A stretch of DNA of 19,930 bases from JBDROU01 sp043809745 [NCBI: bacterium] (GCA_043809745.1 JBDROU010000002.1:1-19930); one strand, 5' to 3'. Counted from the first letter of the stretch, positions 1 through 6,325 are shown. Program-made: numbers and translations. The notes: generated by a model from the letters alone, not told the origin.

Positions 1-4
1 AGCT

Positions 5-41
5 CCCCTGCTGCTTTGCTACGCAAAGCAAGATGCAGGGG
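5..41. repeat. Two-part perfect inverted repeat (hairpin) in host DNA
   Basis: An outer stem CCCCTGC (5-11) pairs with GCAGGGG (35-41). Inside it TGCTTTGC (12-19) pairs with GCAAAGCA (23-30) around a three-base loop, leaving only agat (31-34) unpaired on one side. No T-run follows on either strand, so it is not a classical intrinsic terminator. It lies about 70 bp upstream of the half-tRNA and outside the element. It may be the 3' end of an upstream transcript or a dispersed palindromic repeat; the window cannot tell. Confidence 0.6.
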
Positions 42-108
42 CGAGGATTTAGGTTGGATGCTTTAAAGGTTCAAAGTTCCTTTATAAGTATGAGTAGGTT
101 TACTTTAC

Positions 109-148
109 GGCGGGGTAGCTCAGTTGGTTAGAGCAGCGGAATCATAAT
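109..148 (+). pseudogene. tRNA-Met 5' half remnant (left attachment site, attL)
   Basis: These 40 bases are identical to the first 40 bases of the intact tRNA at 13212. They cover the acceptor 5' strand GGCGGGG, the D arm and the anticodon stem-loop including CAT. The match stops at 149, where element DNA begins, so this copy lacks the T arm and acceptor 3' strand and cannot make a tRNA. A possible -10 (TATAAG, 83-88) sits at a suitable distance upstream, so the original tRNA promoter probably lies in 1-108 and now reads into the element's left end. The truncation is direct evidence of site-specific integration in the anticodon loop. Confidence 0.92.
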
Positions 149-189
149 GCTCTTTATTTCCGTCGGAAGCAGCAAAATACCGTCAGAAT

Positions 190-240
190 AGGTTTAGCAG
201 GTTTAAGGAGATTTAAGTAGGTTTTAGCCCTGTTTAGCAA
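190..240 (+). repeat. Phased AGGTTTA-type direct repeats, left arm
   Basis: Five related units start at 190, 199, 209, 219 and about 230: AGGTTTAGC, AGGTTTAAG, AGATTTAAG, AGGTTTTAG and CTGTTTAGC. The step of 9-11 bp puts them on one face of the helix. They lie 40-90 bp inside attL, where integrase arm or excisionase sites are expected. The protein that binds them cannot be read from sequence; the Xis-like product of 11804-12001 is the natural candidate. Confidence 0.6.
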
Positions 241-244
241 ACGG

Positions 245-265
245 GAATGACACTTGAATGACACT
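245..265 (+). repeat. GAATGACACT tandem pair, left arm-type site
   Basis: GAATGACACT occurs at 245-254 and again at 256-265, 11 bp apart. The same AATGACA core occurs three times, 11-12 bp apart, at the other end of the element (13113-13145). The 12-mer AATGACACTTGA is shared exactly (246-257 and 13137-13148). The inverse core GTCAT follows at 269-273. A matching motif near both ends but inside them is the usual layout of integrase arm-type sites. Confidence 0.6.
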
Positions 266-339
266 AAGGTCATGAGTCACAATTAGATTGATTAACTTAA
301 ATTCAACGTAGCTCATTAAATAAAATGAATTTGTTATAG

Positions 340-717
340 ATGCTTATGGGATATAAGGAAAAATCGTCAGAAAACTTAAAAGTAGCTGAGGATTGTAAAA
401 GTAAGAATAAACACTACAACGTTATTGCTTCACGAACATATTATTCATTGTATCTCCGGGCGAAAGCTTTGTTAGTTAAAAATGGAATTATTGAAAGAAT
501 TAAGCATGGAGAAATCTCTCAACGGTTAATAACATGTTTGATGGGAATGAAAGTGAATTATGCGGATTTGAAACTTATAAGCAATAATTATGATAAAATA
601 TATGATTCTCGGGAGATTGCTGATTATCGCGAAGTAGATGTTTTTCCACAAAAAGCTATAGATAATTTAAAAGATGCAAAAGACATAATGGAGATAATGG
701 ATAAATATGATGCTTAA
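340..717 (+). CDS. HEPN domain protein, UPF0332-like, catalytic His missing
   Basis: This 125-aa protein matches the HEPN/UPF0332 pattern: a helical N-terminus, the signature helix around residues 30-45 (ASRTYYSLYLRAKALL), and a C-terminal SREIADYR segment near 89-96. HEPN ribonucleases normally use R-X4-6-H. In UPF0332 proteins the helix usually reads RxYYAxFH. Here Arg32 is kept but the position of the histidine is Leu39, so RNase activity is doubtful. UPF0332 proteins commonly sit beside a MNT nucleotidyltransferase; none is present here. It is the first gene of an overlapping operon with 707-1276 and the SecB-like gene at 1258. No clear ribosome site precedes it, and an alternative ATG lies at 346. 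It may be a toxin, antitoxin or structural partner. Confidence 0.75.
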   Translation: MLMGYKEKSSENLKVAEDCKSKNKHYNVIASRTYYSLYLRAKALLVKNGIIERIKHGEISQRLITCLMGMKVNYADLKLISNNYDKIYDSREIADYREVDVFPQKAIDNLKDAKDIMEIMDKYDA

Positions 718-1276
718 TATTGACAATGAATTTGTGAAAAATATCGCTAATAAATTTAGTGAGATATTCCCTAAAAATAAAATGTATTATTCCCAGCTAA
801 GTAATAAGGATGAAATATTTGTTTATGTGGACAAATATATTTACGATACAGAAAAATATAAGGATTTTATTTTTGATATTAAAATAAATTATTTGTATAA
901 AAATGGGATAGCCAACATCTTTTTTTCTTGCTTATATCCGGGAGAGAAATTGTCTATAATTGAGATTGGGATAGGTGATGATTATTCCAAGAATGAATTG
1001 ATAGAATTAGCTGATGTATTGAAGTATCAAGATGTTGTGCAGGAATTAAGTTCTGAATATCTCCAGTCGGTTGGAAGCAAGCCGAAATTGTTTGTAAAAG
1101 GTATAGTTTGCCCTAATAAATATGCTGAAATTGGCGAAGAAGAATTTCAAAAACTTATTGGAAAACAATTAACATTTTTGCATGACGATTTAATAAAATC
1201 TAAAGAGATAATTGTTAGCCACAAAAATGAAGATTATGGAAGTGAAAGGTGCTTAGAATGTCTACAAGCGGCATAA
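707..1276 (+). CDS. Uncharacterised 189-aa protein between HEPN and SecB-like genes
   Basis: I do not recognise this family. The protein is soluble, with no membrane segment or signal peptide, and is rich in Lys, Ile, Tyr and Glu. It looks alpha/beta in its first 110 residues and ends in a charged tail with Cys-x-x-Cys (SERCLECLQAA). No nucleotidyltransferase GS...D-x-D motif is visible, so it is not a MNT partner. Its start overlaps the HEPN stop by 11 bp (a second ATG follows at once, at 710). Its end overlaps the SecB-like start at 1258 by 19 bp, so the three genes should be translated together. In toxin-antitoxin-chaperone loci the gene beside the SecB-like chaperone is often the client antitoxin with an aggregation-prone tail; whether this protein plays that part is inference. 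Confidence 0.7.
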   Translation: MMLNIDNEFVKNIANKFSEIFPKNKMYYSQLSNKDEIFVYVDKYIYDTEKYKDFIFDIKINYLYKNGIANIFFSCLYPGEKLSIIEIGIGDDYSKNELIELADVLKYQDVVQELSSEYLQSVGSKPKLFVKGIVCPNKYAEIGEEEFQKLIGKQLTFLHDDLIKSKEIIVSHKNEDYGSERCLECLQAA

Positions 1277-1758
1277 TTTCAAACTTTAAATTCGTTTCTT
1301 ATAAAGTTGATAAAATATCTTATAATATGAAAAAAGATGTTGGAGTATTAGAATTATCTGGTAATATTAAACAGGATTTATGGGAATTTAAAATTGGAGT
1401 GAGACAACCGATATTTTATAAAAAAACCAATAAGTATATTGGCGGCATTGATTTGGGATTATATCTCTATGGGCAAAATATAAAAGAAGAGGATAAAAAG
1501 CCTGAGAATGCAATTATAGTTGTTGAAGCAGGAATAGCCGGATTATTTGCAGTTCAAGAGGATAAACGATTTGATGAAGAAACAGAAAATAGTCTTGTTC
1601 GGATTCAAATACCAGCTTTATTGTTTCCTTATCTTAGAGGTGCGATTACATCTTTATTAGCAAATGCAGGGTTCGGTTCAGTTGTTCTTCCGCTAATAAA
1701 CATACACGAATTAGCAAAAGAATCGCTAAAAGATGTTAATATAAAAGTTATTGATTAA
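1258..1758 (+). CDS. SecB-like chaperone
   Basis: The C-terminal half carries the SecB hallmark: LLFPYLRGAITSLLANAG followed by FGSVVLPLINIHEL aligns by eye with E. coli SecB ILFPYARECITSMVSRGTF and its NLAPVNFDAL segment. SecB-fold proteins hold unfolded clients, either pre-secretory proteins or, in toxin-antitoxin-chaperone loci such as M. tuberculosis HigBA-SecB and E. coli CmdTAC, an unstable antitoxin. The 166-aa length is close to E. coli SecB (155 aa). The ATG at 1258 is preferred over 1249 because GAAAGG lies about 9 bases upstream. Its position as last gene of an overlapping operon on a mobile element argues for an accessory, client-specific role rather than general secretion. Confidence 0.8.
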   Translation: MSTSGIISNFKFVSYKVDKISYNMKKDVGVLELSGNIKQDLWEFKIGVRQPIFYKKTNKYIGGIDLGLYLYGQNIKEEDKKPENAIIVVEAGIAGLFAVQEDKRFDEETENSLVRIQIPALLFPYLRGAITSLLANAGFGSVVLPLINIHELAKESLKDVNIKVID

Positions 1759-1761
1759 ATA

Positions 1762-1783
1762 ATTCTTATAAAAGGATAAGAAT
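1762..1783 (+). repeat. Hairpin just after the SecB-like gene
   Basis: ATTCTTAT (1762-1769) and ATAAGAAT (1776-1783) form an 8-bp stem with a 6-base loop, starting three bases after the stop codon at 1756-1758. No T-run follows, so it may protect the mRNA 3' end rather than terminate. Confidence 0.45.
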
Positions 1784-1798
1784 ATTGTAAAATATAAA

Positions 1799-1856
1799 GA
1801 CTTCTTCCGAAACATATTTAAAGTTTATATATAGGCGAGGTCTTTCGGAAGAAGTC
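1799..1856. repeat. 14-bp perfect inverted repeat overlapping the terminator
   Basis: GACTTCTTCCGAAA (1799-1812) is the exact reverse complement of TTTCGGAAGAAGTC (1843-1856). The right arm lies inside the loop of the 1831-1866 hairpin, and that hairpin's left arm lies inside this loop. The two folds therefore compete, because no linker remains between 1856 and 1857 for a standard pseudoknot to span a 14-bp stem. On the minus strand this stem is followed by a T-rich stretch and could terminate there. Confidence 0.7.
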
Positions 1857-1877
1857 CCTCGCCTATTTTATTTATTT
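1831..1877 (+). terminator. Intrinsic terminator of the HEPN-SecB-like operon
   Basis: ATAGGCGAGG (1831-1840) pairs perfectly with CCTCGCCTAT (1857-1866), and TTTTATTTATTT follows. It lies between the three-gene operon and the membrane-protein gene at 1889. Its loop contains one arm of a stronger 14-bp inverted repeat, so termination could be conditional. Confidence 0.65.
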
Positions 1878-1888
1878 GGGTTGAGTGT

Positions 1889-2398
1889 ATGAACAAAGAT
1901 GAAATATGTCCATTTGGGTGGCTTTTTGAAAATGGTATTATCCCATTAGTGAGCACATTTCTTGGTGCATATTTTGCATATAAATTTTCAATCAGGCAGA
2001 GTAAAAAAAATGACAAGGCGGAGGTAGTTGCCTATCTGAGTTTAATCAAAGGTGATATTGAAAAGACTAAGTCCCTGTTAGAATCATTATTGGTTTGGAA
2101 ATGGGGAGAACCTATATATATTGCCTTTGTCCCAACAACGTATTATGGGAAATTAAATGAAGTCAAATTGAGAACTTATGTTTCCCCGGAATGTGTAGAA
2201 CATATTAGAAATATCTATGAAAATGTATTTTCAAAATGGAACAATTCTGTAAATGAGTTTATTAAACAACCTGTCGTGAAAAGGAATGAATACTTTAGAG
2301 ATAATATGGTGCCTTTGATTGACCAAGAACACGGGAAATTTGTTCAATCAGCTTGCGAGACAGTCGTCAAAGCTATTGATAAAGAATTAAAAGCATAA
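1889..2398 (+). CDS. Small protein with one N-terminal membrane segment
   Basis: The 169-aa protein begins with a short polar stretch, then a hydrophobic segment at about residues 16-34 (IIPLVSTFLGAYFAYKF), then a basic stop-transfer stretch (RQSKKNDK) and a helical, charged cytosolic domain. There is no signal-peptide cleavage site, so it should be anchored in the inner membrane with its C-terminal domain inside. I do not recognise the cytosolic domain. Small one-TM helical proteins are common in defence cargo, for example as abortive-infection effectors, but that link rests only on context. It follows the terminator at 1831-1877, so it needs its own promoter or readthrough. The ribosome site is weak (GAG about 5 bases before ATG). 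Its upstream folded RNA could regulate it. Confidence 0.7.
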   Translation: MNKDEICPFGWLFENGIIPLVSTFLGAYFAYKFSIRQSKKNDKAEVVAYLSLIKGDIEKTKSLLESLLVWKWGEPIYIAFVPTTYYGKLNEVKLRTYVSPECVEHIRNIYENVFSKWNNSVNEFIKQPVVKRNEYFRDNMVPLIDQEHGKFVQSACETVVKAIDKELKA

Positions 2399-2420
2399 TC
2401 CATTTTTGTAAAACTCTGCC

Positions 2421-2453
2421 TTGATAAAGATGGTCTCAAAGAGTTATTATAAT
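2421..2453 (+). promoter_or_regulatory. Weak candidate promoter for the methyltransferase cluster
   Basis: TTGATA (2421-2426) precedes TATAAT (2448-2453) by 21 bases, which is too long for ideal spacing; TTATTA at 2444-2449 gives 17. It is the only promoter-like sequence in the 79-bp gap before the methyltransferase, whose ribosome site GGAG lies just before its ATG at 2478. Confidence 0.35.
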
Positions 2454-2477
2454 AGTTGTGTGTAGATAGGAGATATA

Positions 2478-3626
2478 ATGCCAGTATTGACAAAAAAATT
2501 AGTAGGAATATCTCAAAAGAAACAAGTAAGAAAATTGCGGTTAGGGGAATTGTTTTGCGGCCCCGGCGGTATTGCCCTTGGAGCTATATCTGCAAAAGTT
2601 GAGAGTGATAGATATGTTTATGAGATTGAGCATGCATGGGCAAATGATTATGATTCAGATACTTGCGATACATATTTACGGAATATTTGTCCTGATAAGA
2701 AAGATACAATTTTATGCGAAGATGTAAAAAAATTAGACATAACAAAATTATCACCTATAGACATATTTGCATACGGATTCCCATGTAATGATTTTAGTAT
2801 TGTTGGTGAGCAAAAAGGGTTTAATGGGGATTTTGGTCCTCTTTATTCTTATGGTGTTTCAATATTGAATTATTTGAAACCAAAGGTCTTATTGGCAGAA
2901 AATGTCGGAGGTATTGCAAGTGCTAATGAAGGAAAAGCCTTTGATAAAATTTTGTCGGATTTGGAGAATGCTGGTCAAGGATATAATCTTACAGTGCATC
3001 ATTATAAGGCAGAAGAATATGGAGTCCCGCAGACAAGGCATCGTGTGATTATAGTAGGACTTGATAAATCATTAAAAAAATATTTCCATGTTCCTAAACC
3101 TACACATAATGAAGATAATTACGTTACTGTCAGAGAAGTGCTTGAAAATCCCCCTATTCCCGAAAATGCTGATAATAATGAATTAACGAAGCAATCAAAT
3201 TTAGTTATAGAACGGTTAAAGAAAATTAAGCCTGGTGAAAATGTTTGGAATGCAGATTTGCCGGAGCATTTAAAACTTAATGTTAAAGGTGCAAGGCTTA
3301 GCCAAATATATAAAAGACTACATCCGAATCAACCCGCATATACACTTACAGGTAGCGGCGGGGGAGGCACTCACGGGTATCATTGGTTAGAACCACGGGC
3401 TTTAACTAATCGTGAACGGGCAAGATTACAAACATTCCCTGATGATTTCATTTTTGAAGGTTCAAAAGAAAGTGTTAGGAAGCAAATAGGAATGGCGGTG
3501 CCTCCGCATTTAGCTAATATAATATTTACCTCAATATTAAAAACATTGGTTGGAATTGAATATCCATCAATACCGGCTAACCATAATAATGGATTGCCGC
3601 TTGTTGATAAAGTTGCCTGGAGATAA
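2478..3626 (+). CDS. DNA (cytosine-5) methyltransferase
   Basis: The 382-aa enzyme transfers a methyl group from SAM to C5 of cytosine in a specific DNA site. Motif I is LFCGPGG (25-31). Motif IV is PCNDFS (102-107), with Cys103 as the nucleophile. ENV is at 141-143 and QTRHR (185-189) is motif VIII. After a target-recognition region at about 200-290, motifs IX and X follow (LTNRERARLQTFPDDF, KQIGMAVPP). All catalytic motifs are present, so it should be active. Its stop is followed directly by the probable restriction enzyme at 3628, then by two DNA-repair genes, which makes it the modification half of a type II-like system. The target sequence cannot be read from the protein by eye. The Vsr partner suggests the product 5mC deaminates to T:G sites that need repair. 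Confidence 0.93.
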   Translation: MPVLTKKLVGISQKKQVRKLRLGELFCGPGGIALGAISAKVESDRYVYEIEHAWANDYDSDTCDTYLRNICPDKKDTILCEDVKKLDITKLSPIDIFAYGFPCNDFSIVGEQKGFNGDFGPLYSYGVSILNYLKPKVLLAENVGGIASANEGKAFDKILSDLENAGQGYNLTVHHYKAEEYGVPQTRHRVIIVGLDKSLKKYFHVPKPTHNEDNYVTVREVLENPPIPENADNNELTKQSNLVIERLKKIKPGENVWNADLPEHLKLNVKGARLSQIYKRLHPNQPAYTLTGSGGGGTHGYHWLEPRALTNRERARLQTFPDDFIFEGSKESVRKQIGMAVPPHLANIIFTSILKTLVGIEYPSIPANHNNGLPLVDKVAWR

Positions 3627-3627
3627 T

Positions 3628-4599
3628 GTGATTAAGCTTAAAGTTTCAGATGATATAATTTGTTTGCTTGTTGAAAAATTAGGATGCGCAAAAATTGAAG
3701 CTGAAAAAATAGTTGAGAAGGCAGTAATTGGCGGTGAAATATCTGAAAAGGTGTGTATTGAAGATTGGGTTTCAAAGAGATTATTACCAAACACAGTCCT
3801 TATTGATGATAATGGATATGCAATGATGTGTGTAGATGCCTTAAAAATTCTTGCACGCACAGCCGCAACAGATTATGGCGGAAGCAGGCAAAGAGATTTA
3901 GGACAGTTATGGGCAGATATGACAAGAGGATATTTAGGTGAATACGCCTTTAAGCTCTATTTAAAACAAAAATGCAATCTTGACGCACATTTAGGACATC
4001 AAGCGGGAGCCCTGAAAGATTTTTTATCAACTGATATTCATAAAGTGTGTGCGCCTGGTGCGGAATATAGAGTTCCTAAGATAAATTTAAGTATAAAAAC
4101 GACTAAATGGAATGGTATTTGGTTAGATATTCCTAATGACCAATTCAATCATTCTGAAATTCATGTGTTGGTGAAAGTTGGAGCTGGAAGAGACCATCTA
4201 TTTGCTTTTTTTAAAAAAATAAGTGTTTTTAAAGATAAAATACTTAAATGTGGTGAAGATGTTGGTTCATTATCTCCCGATGAATCCAAGGTTCTATATG
4301 ATGAACTTCCATCGTTCAAGCCTATACCCGCATATATTTGTGGATTTGTTCGTAAAGGAGATGAATATAAACCATTATCATATTCTGGTAAAAAAGGCAG
4401 AAAGAATTTTAAGATATATGCCTGGAATGGACCAATAAATGCCGGTGATATCACAAAGATAAAAGAAAAAGAGAATATTTCGGGAAGTGTGAGTTTTGAA
4501 GGTATTGTTGAGTTCGCTCATGAAAATGGATATTTATTTAATACTGGAAATCTGTTATGGGAACAGAAAGATTGGGAAGAAGTGTGCAGACGTCTGTAA
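3628..4599 (+). CDS. Probable type II restriction endonuclease, PD-(D/E)XK type
   Basis: I do not recognise the exact family. Position and residues suggest the nuclease partner of the methyltransferase. The central region has GEYAFKLYL with Glu105, acidic Asp131 and Asp136, and NLSIKTTKWNGIWLDIP with Lys157, a spacing typical of PD-(D/E)XK cores. The N-terminal 90 residues look helical and may hold recognition elements. I chose the GTG start at 3628 because GGAG ends six bases before it and it follows the methyltransferase stop at 3626. An upstream ATG at 3550 would overlap that gene by 77 bp and add 26 unlikely residues. This gives 323 aa. Its end overlaps the glycosylase gene by 43 bp. It could instead be an accessory specificity protein. 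Confidence 0.6.
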   Translation: MIKLKVSDDIICLLVEKLGCAKIEAEKIVEKAVIGGEISEKVCIEDWVSKRLLPNTVLIDDNGYAMMCVDALKILARTAATDYGGSRQRDLGQLWADMTRGYLGEYAFKLYLKQKCNLDAHLGHQAGALKDFLSTDIHKVCAPGAEYRVPKINLSIKTTKWNGIWLDIPNDQFNHSEIHVLVKVGAGRDHLFAFFKKISVFKDKILKCGEDVGSLSPDESKVLYDELPSFKPIPAYICGFVRKGDEYKPLSYSGKKGRKNFKIYAWNGPINAGDITKIKEKENISGSVSFEGIVEFAHENGYLFNTGNLLWEQKDWEEVCRRL

Positions 4600-5267
4600 A
4601 TAGTAAAAGCATACATAACATCTTTAGCTCACGATTATCCTTACTTAAATCTAAGTCAGCAGTTAATCATTCAGATAAAAATATCATTAAACATCAAGGT
4701 ATACTTAAACTCATTAGCGCTATCGGTCCATTAAGATATAAAATACCTTTATGGAAATCCGTTAATGAGGCTATTTTATATTCAATTATTGGGCAGATGC
4801 TTTCTGTTTCGGCAACAACAGCTATAATAAGTCGTTTAATAAAAAGATTTAAATCAGCCGAGAACATTATTAAATGGGCAACAAAGAATTATAGAACGGC
4901 AGGACCTATTTGCGGCGTTTCTATGCGAAAGAGGAAAGCACTTAATGCATGGTATCAGTATTCTTCTGACAATAAAAATAATATCAAGCGATGGAATAAA
5001 ATGACAACTAACGAATTCAGAAATGAGATAAAAACAATTTGGGGATTAGGCAGATGGTCTGCAGATATGTTGGCAATATTTCATTTAGGCAGAAGAGATG
5101 TGTGGCCGGCAACTGATATTGGCATCAAAAAAATATCAATGCAATTATTTGCAACCGATGATTACAAGATTATAAAAAAGTACATAGTTAATAATGAAAC
5201 AATGATTGCGTTGTATTTCTGGGAAGCAATAGATAATAAGCTATTTAAAAATGGACAATTTAACTAA
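4557..5267 (+). CDS. AlkA-like HhH-GPD DNA glycosylase
   Basis: The 236-aa protein shows the HhH-GPD fold. A SIIGQMLSVSATTAII helix region lies near residues 76-91. The helix-hairpin-helix WGLGRWSADM is near 163-172. The catalytic-Asp segment WPATDIGIKK carries Asp187. There is no C-terminal Cys cluster, so it lacks the Fe-S site of EndoIII/MutY and resembles AlkA-type enzymes that excise damaged bases. It sits between a probable restriction enzyme (43-bp overlap) and Vsr (17-bp overlap), so translation is coupled. Mismatch glycosylases encoded beside C5 methyltransferases are known (Mig.MthI, an Fe-S member), which suggests this enzyme removes T or damaged bases arising at methylated sites. 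Removal of modified bases in phage DNA is another possibility. The first ~45 residues look poorly conserved, so the true start may be internal. Confidence 0.8.
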   Translation: MGTERLGRSVQTSVNSKSIHNIFSSRLSLLKSKSAVNHSDKNIIKHQGILKLISAIGPLRYKIPLWKSVNEAILYSIIGQMLSVSATTAIISRLIKRFKSAENIIKWATKNYRTAGPICGVSMRKRKALNAWYQYSSDNKNNIKRWNKMTTNEFRNEIKTIWGLGRWSADMLAIFHLGRRDVWPATDIGIKKISMQLFATDDYKIIKKYIVNNETMIALYFWEAIDNKLFKNGQFN

Positions 5268-5661
5268 GAAGCAAAGACATAAAAACATGCAGAATATACG
5301 TTCTGCTAATACCACACCTGAACGCATTGTGGCAAATGAGTTAAGGAAAAATAAAATATATTTTGCCAAAAATGTTCAATCTATTATTGGAAAGCCAGAT
5401 TTTGTTTTCCGAAAAAAGAAAGTCGTGCTTTTTATTGATTCGGATTTCTGGCATGGTCACAAAAAAAGGTGTATTATGCCAAAATCAAACGTTATATATT
5501 GGAAGAATAAAATTGCTCGTAATCAAGAACGTGACTCCGAAGTAAACAAAATACTTAAAGAAGAGCAATGGAAAGTTATTAGGTGTTGGGAGTATGATGT
5601 AAAAAAGAGACTGCATTATGTTATGGATAAAGTATATTCTGCCATTTCTTTTTATAAATGA
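5251..5661 (+). CDS. vsr: Very short patch repair endonuclease (Vsr)
   Basis: The 136-aa protein matches Vsr through its length. The N-terminal MQNIRSANTTPE matches the conserved MRxIxxxDTxxE region. GKPDFVF contains the catalytic Asp50, followed by DSDFWHGH with His68, then PKSNVIYWKNKIARNQERD and WKVIRCWEYD. Vsr nicks 5' of the T in T:G mismatches created when 5-methylcytosine deaminates, starting short-patch repair. It is the last gene of the four-gene cluster and overlaps the glycosylase end by 17 bp. In E. coli Vsr is paired with Dcm. Here the partner is the methyltransferase at 2478, so the two should share a site. Confidence 0.92.
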   Translation: MDNLTKKQRHKNMQNIRSANTTPERIVANELRKNKIYFAKNVQSIIGKPDFVFRKKKVVLFIDSDFWHGHKKRCIMPKSNVIYWKNKIARNQERDSEVNKILKEEQWKVIRCWEYDVKKRLHYVMDKVYSAISFYK

Positions 5662-5978
5662 ATAACTCAAACTTAAATTTATGTAATATTAAAACCGCAA
5701 CAGTAACGATGTTTATTCAATCATAATCAAAATGAGTTAATAGCAGAAGCATGGGGTGGTCGGTTTAATATACTATTTGATGTTGCTGGCAGTCTTCAAT
5801 TTATGGATTTTATCGGCTATGTACCAGAAAATGAATAACTCATATGGAAATGATATGCTATACCTAATAACTTCCGTTCAGTCAAATATTGTGTCCAAAA
5901 AATGCAGTTATCAATATCCGGTGAAATACAATACCGCGGAATAGTCATCTGCCGTATATAAAGGAAATGATTAACTCA
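5656..5978 (+). repeat. Three dispersed copies of AAATGAATAACTCA
   Basis: The 14-mer AAATGAATAACTCA occurs at 5656-5669, over the vsr stop codon, and at 5829-5842. One mismatch is present in the copy at 5965-5978 (AAATGATTAACTCA). The last two continue with TAT. Between them lies AT-rich DNA without a convincing gene. They could be binding sites or traces of local duplication. Confidence 0.5.
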
Positions 5979-6280
5979 TATACAGGCGGAATATACCCTC
6001 TTTTTTTATCCAAAAATTCTTAAATTACTTACAATACGGTCTCAAAAATAACATATAAATCAATACGGATTATCAAATAACCCTTAATCTGTTAAATCCT
6101 TCAGAGCCCTATCAAACATAGGTTTATATCCCCATATAACCGACGGAAACACCCCTATTTTACATTTTCACCCTATAACTCATAAAATCCCACCTTATCA
6201 AAAAAACCCCTCTAAAACCACTATATTTTACCCTTTAACCCTATACCACCTTACGGGGTATTCTCCGTCGGATAAAAGCC
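5979..6280 (+). other. C-rich, G-free non-coding stretch (rut-like) after the vsr cluster
   Basis: The 738-bp gap between vsr (5661) and the recombinase start (6400) has no convincing gene. Its first part, to about 5990, is plain AT-rich DNA with the 14-mer repeats. Its second part is strongly biased to C over G on the + strand: 6147-6254 contains no G at all in 108 bases and many ACCCC-type runs. An RNA with high C, low G and little structure downstream of an operon is the known signature of a Rho-utilisation region. A single-strand replication function is the main alternative. A matching stretch lies at 9325-9700. Confidence 0.55.
6140..6271. repeat. CCGWCGG palindrome sites
   Basis: The 7-bp palindrome CCGWCGG occurs at 6140-6146 and 6265-6271, flanking the G-free stretch. 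It also occurs at 160-166 near attL, 6446-6452 in the recombinase gene and 9544-9550 in the second C-rich gap. Four of five are non-coding and four are followed by G/A-rich bases such as GAAA. In AT-rich DNA such GC-rich 7-mers should be rare. Confidence 0.45.
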
Positions 6281-6309
6281 TTCCATCGTCGTAAAAAATA
6301 TTATATAAT
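6281..6309 (+). promoter_or_regulatory. Candidate promoter of the serine recombinase
   Basis: TTCCAT (6281-6286), 17 bases, then a consensus TATAAT (6304-6309). Predicted start near 6316 leaves a leader of about 85 bases to the ATG at 6400, and that leader contains the hairpin at 6326-6351. Confidence 0.5.
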
Positions 6310-6325
6310 ATCCTTACCGATGAAT

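Noticed and set aside
340-1276. Classical HEPN-MNT toxin-antitoxin pair
   Set aside because: The second gene lacks the nucleotidyltransferase GSxxxG...D-x-D motif, so it is not a MNT antitoxin.
1799-1866. Type III toxin-antitoxin RNA or H-type pseudoknot
   Set aside because: There are no tandem RNA repeats, the two stems leave no linker to span the 14-bp helix, and the following protein has a membrane segment unlike ToxN-type toxins.
3550-3627. Upstream ATG for the probable restriction enzyme
   Set aside because: It would overlap the methyltransferase end by 77 bp with no ribosome site, while GTG 3628 has GGAG six bases before it.
5756-5944. 62-codon GTG-started open frame with a hydrophobic N-terminus
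   Set aside because: No ribosome site, no recognisable family, interrupted by a dispersed repeat, and in a gap without other coding signal; likely chance.
6147-6254. G-quadruplex or telomere-like sequence on the minus strand
   Set aside because: The G runs are spaced too far apart and irregularly, with no exact repeat unit.
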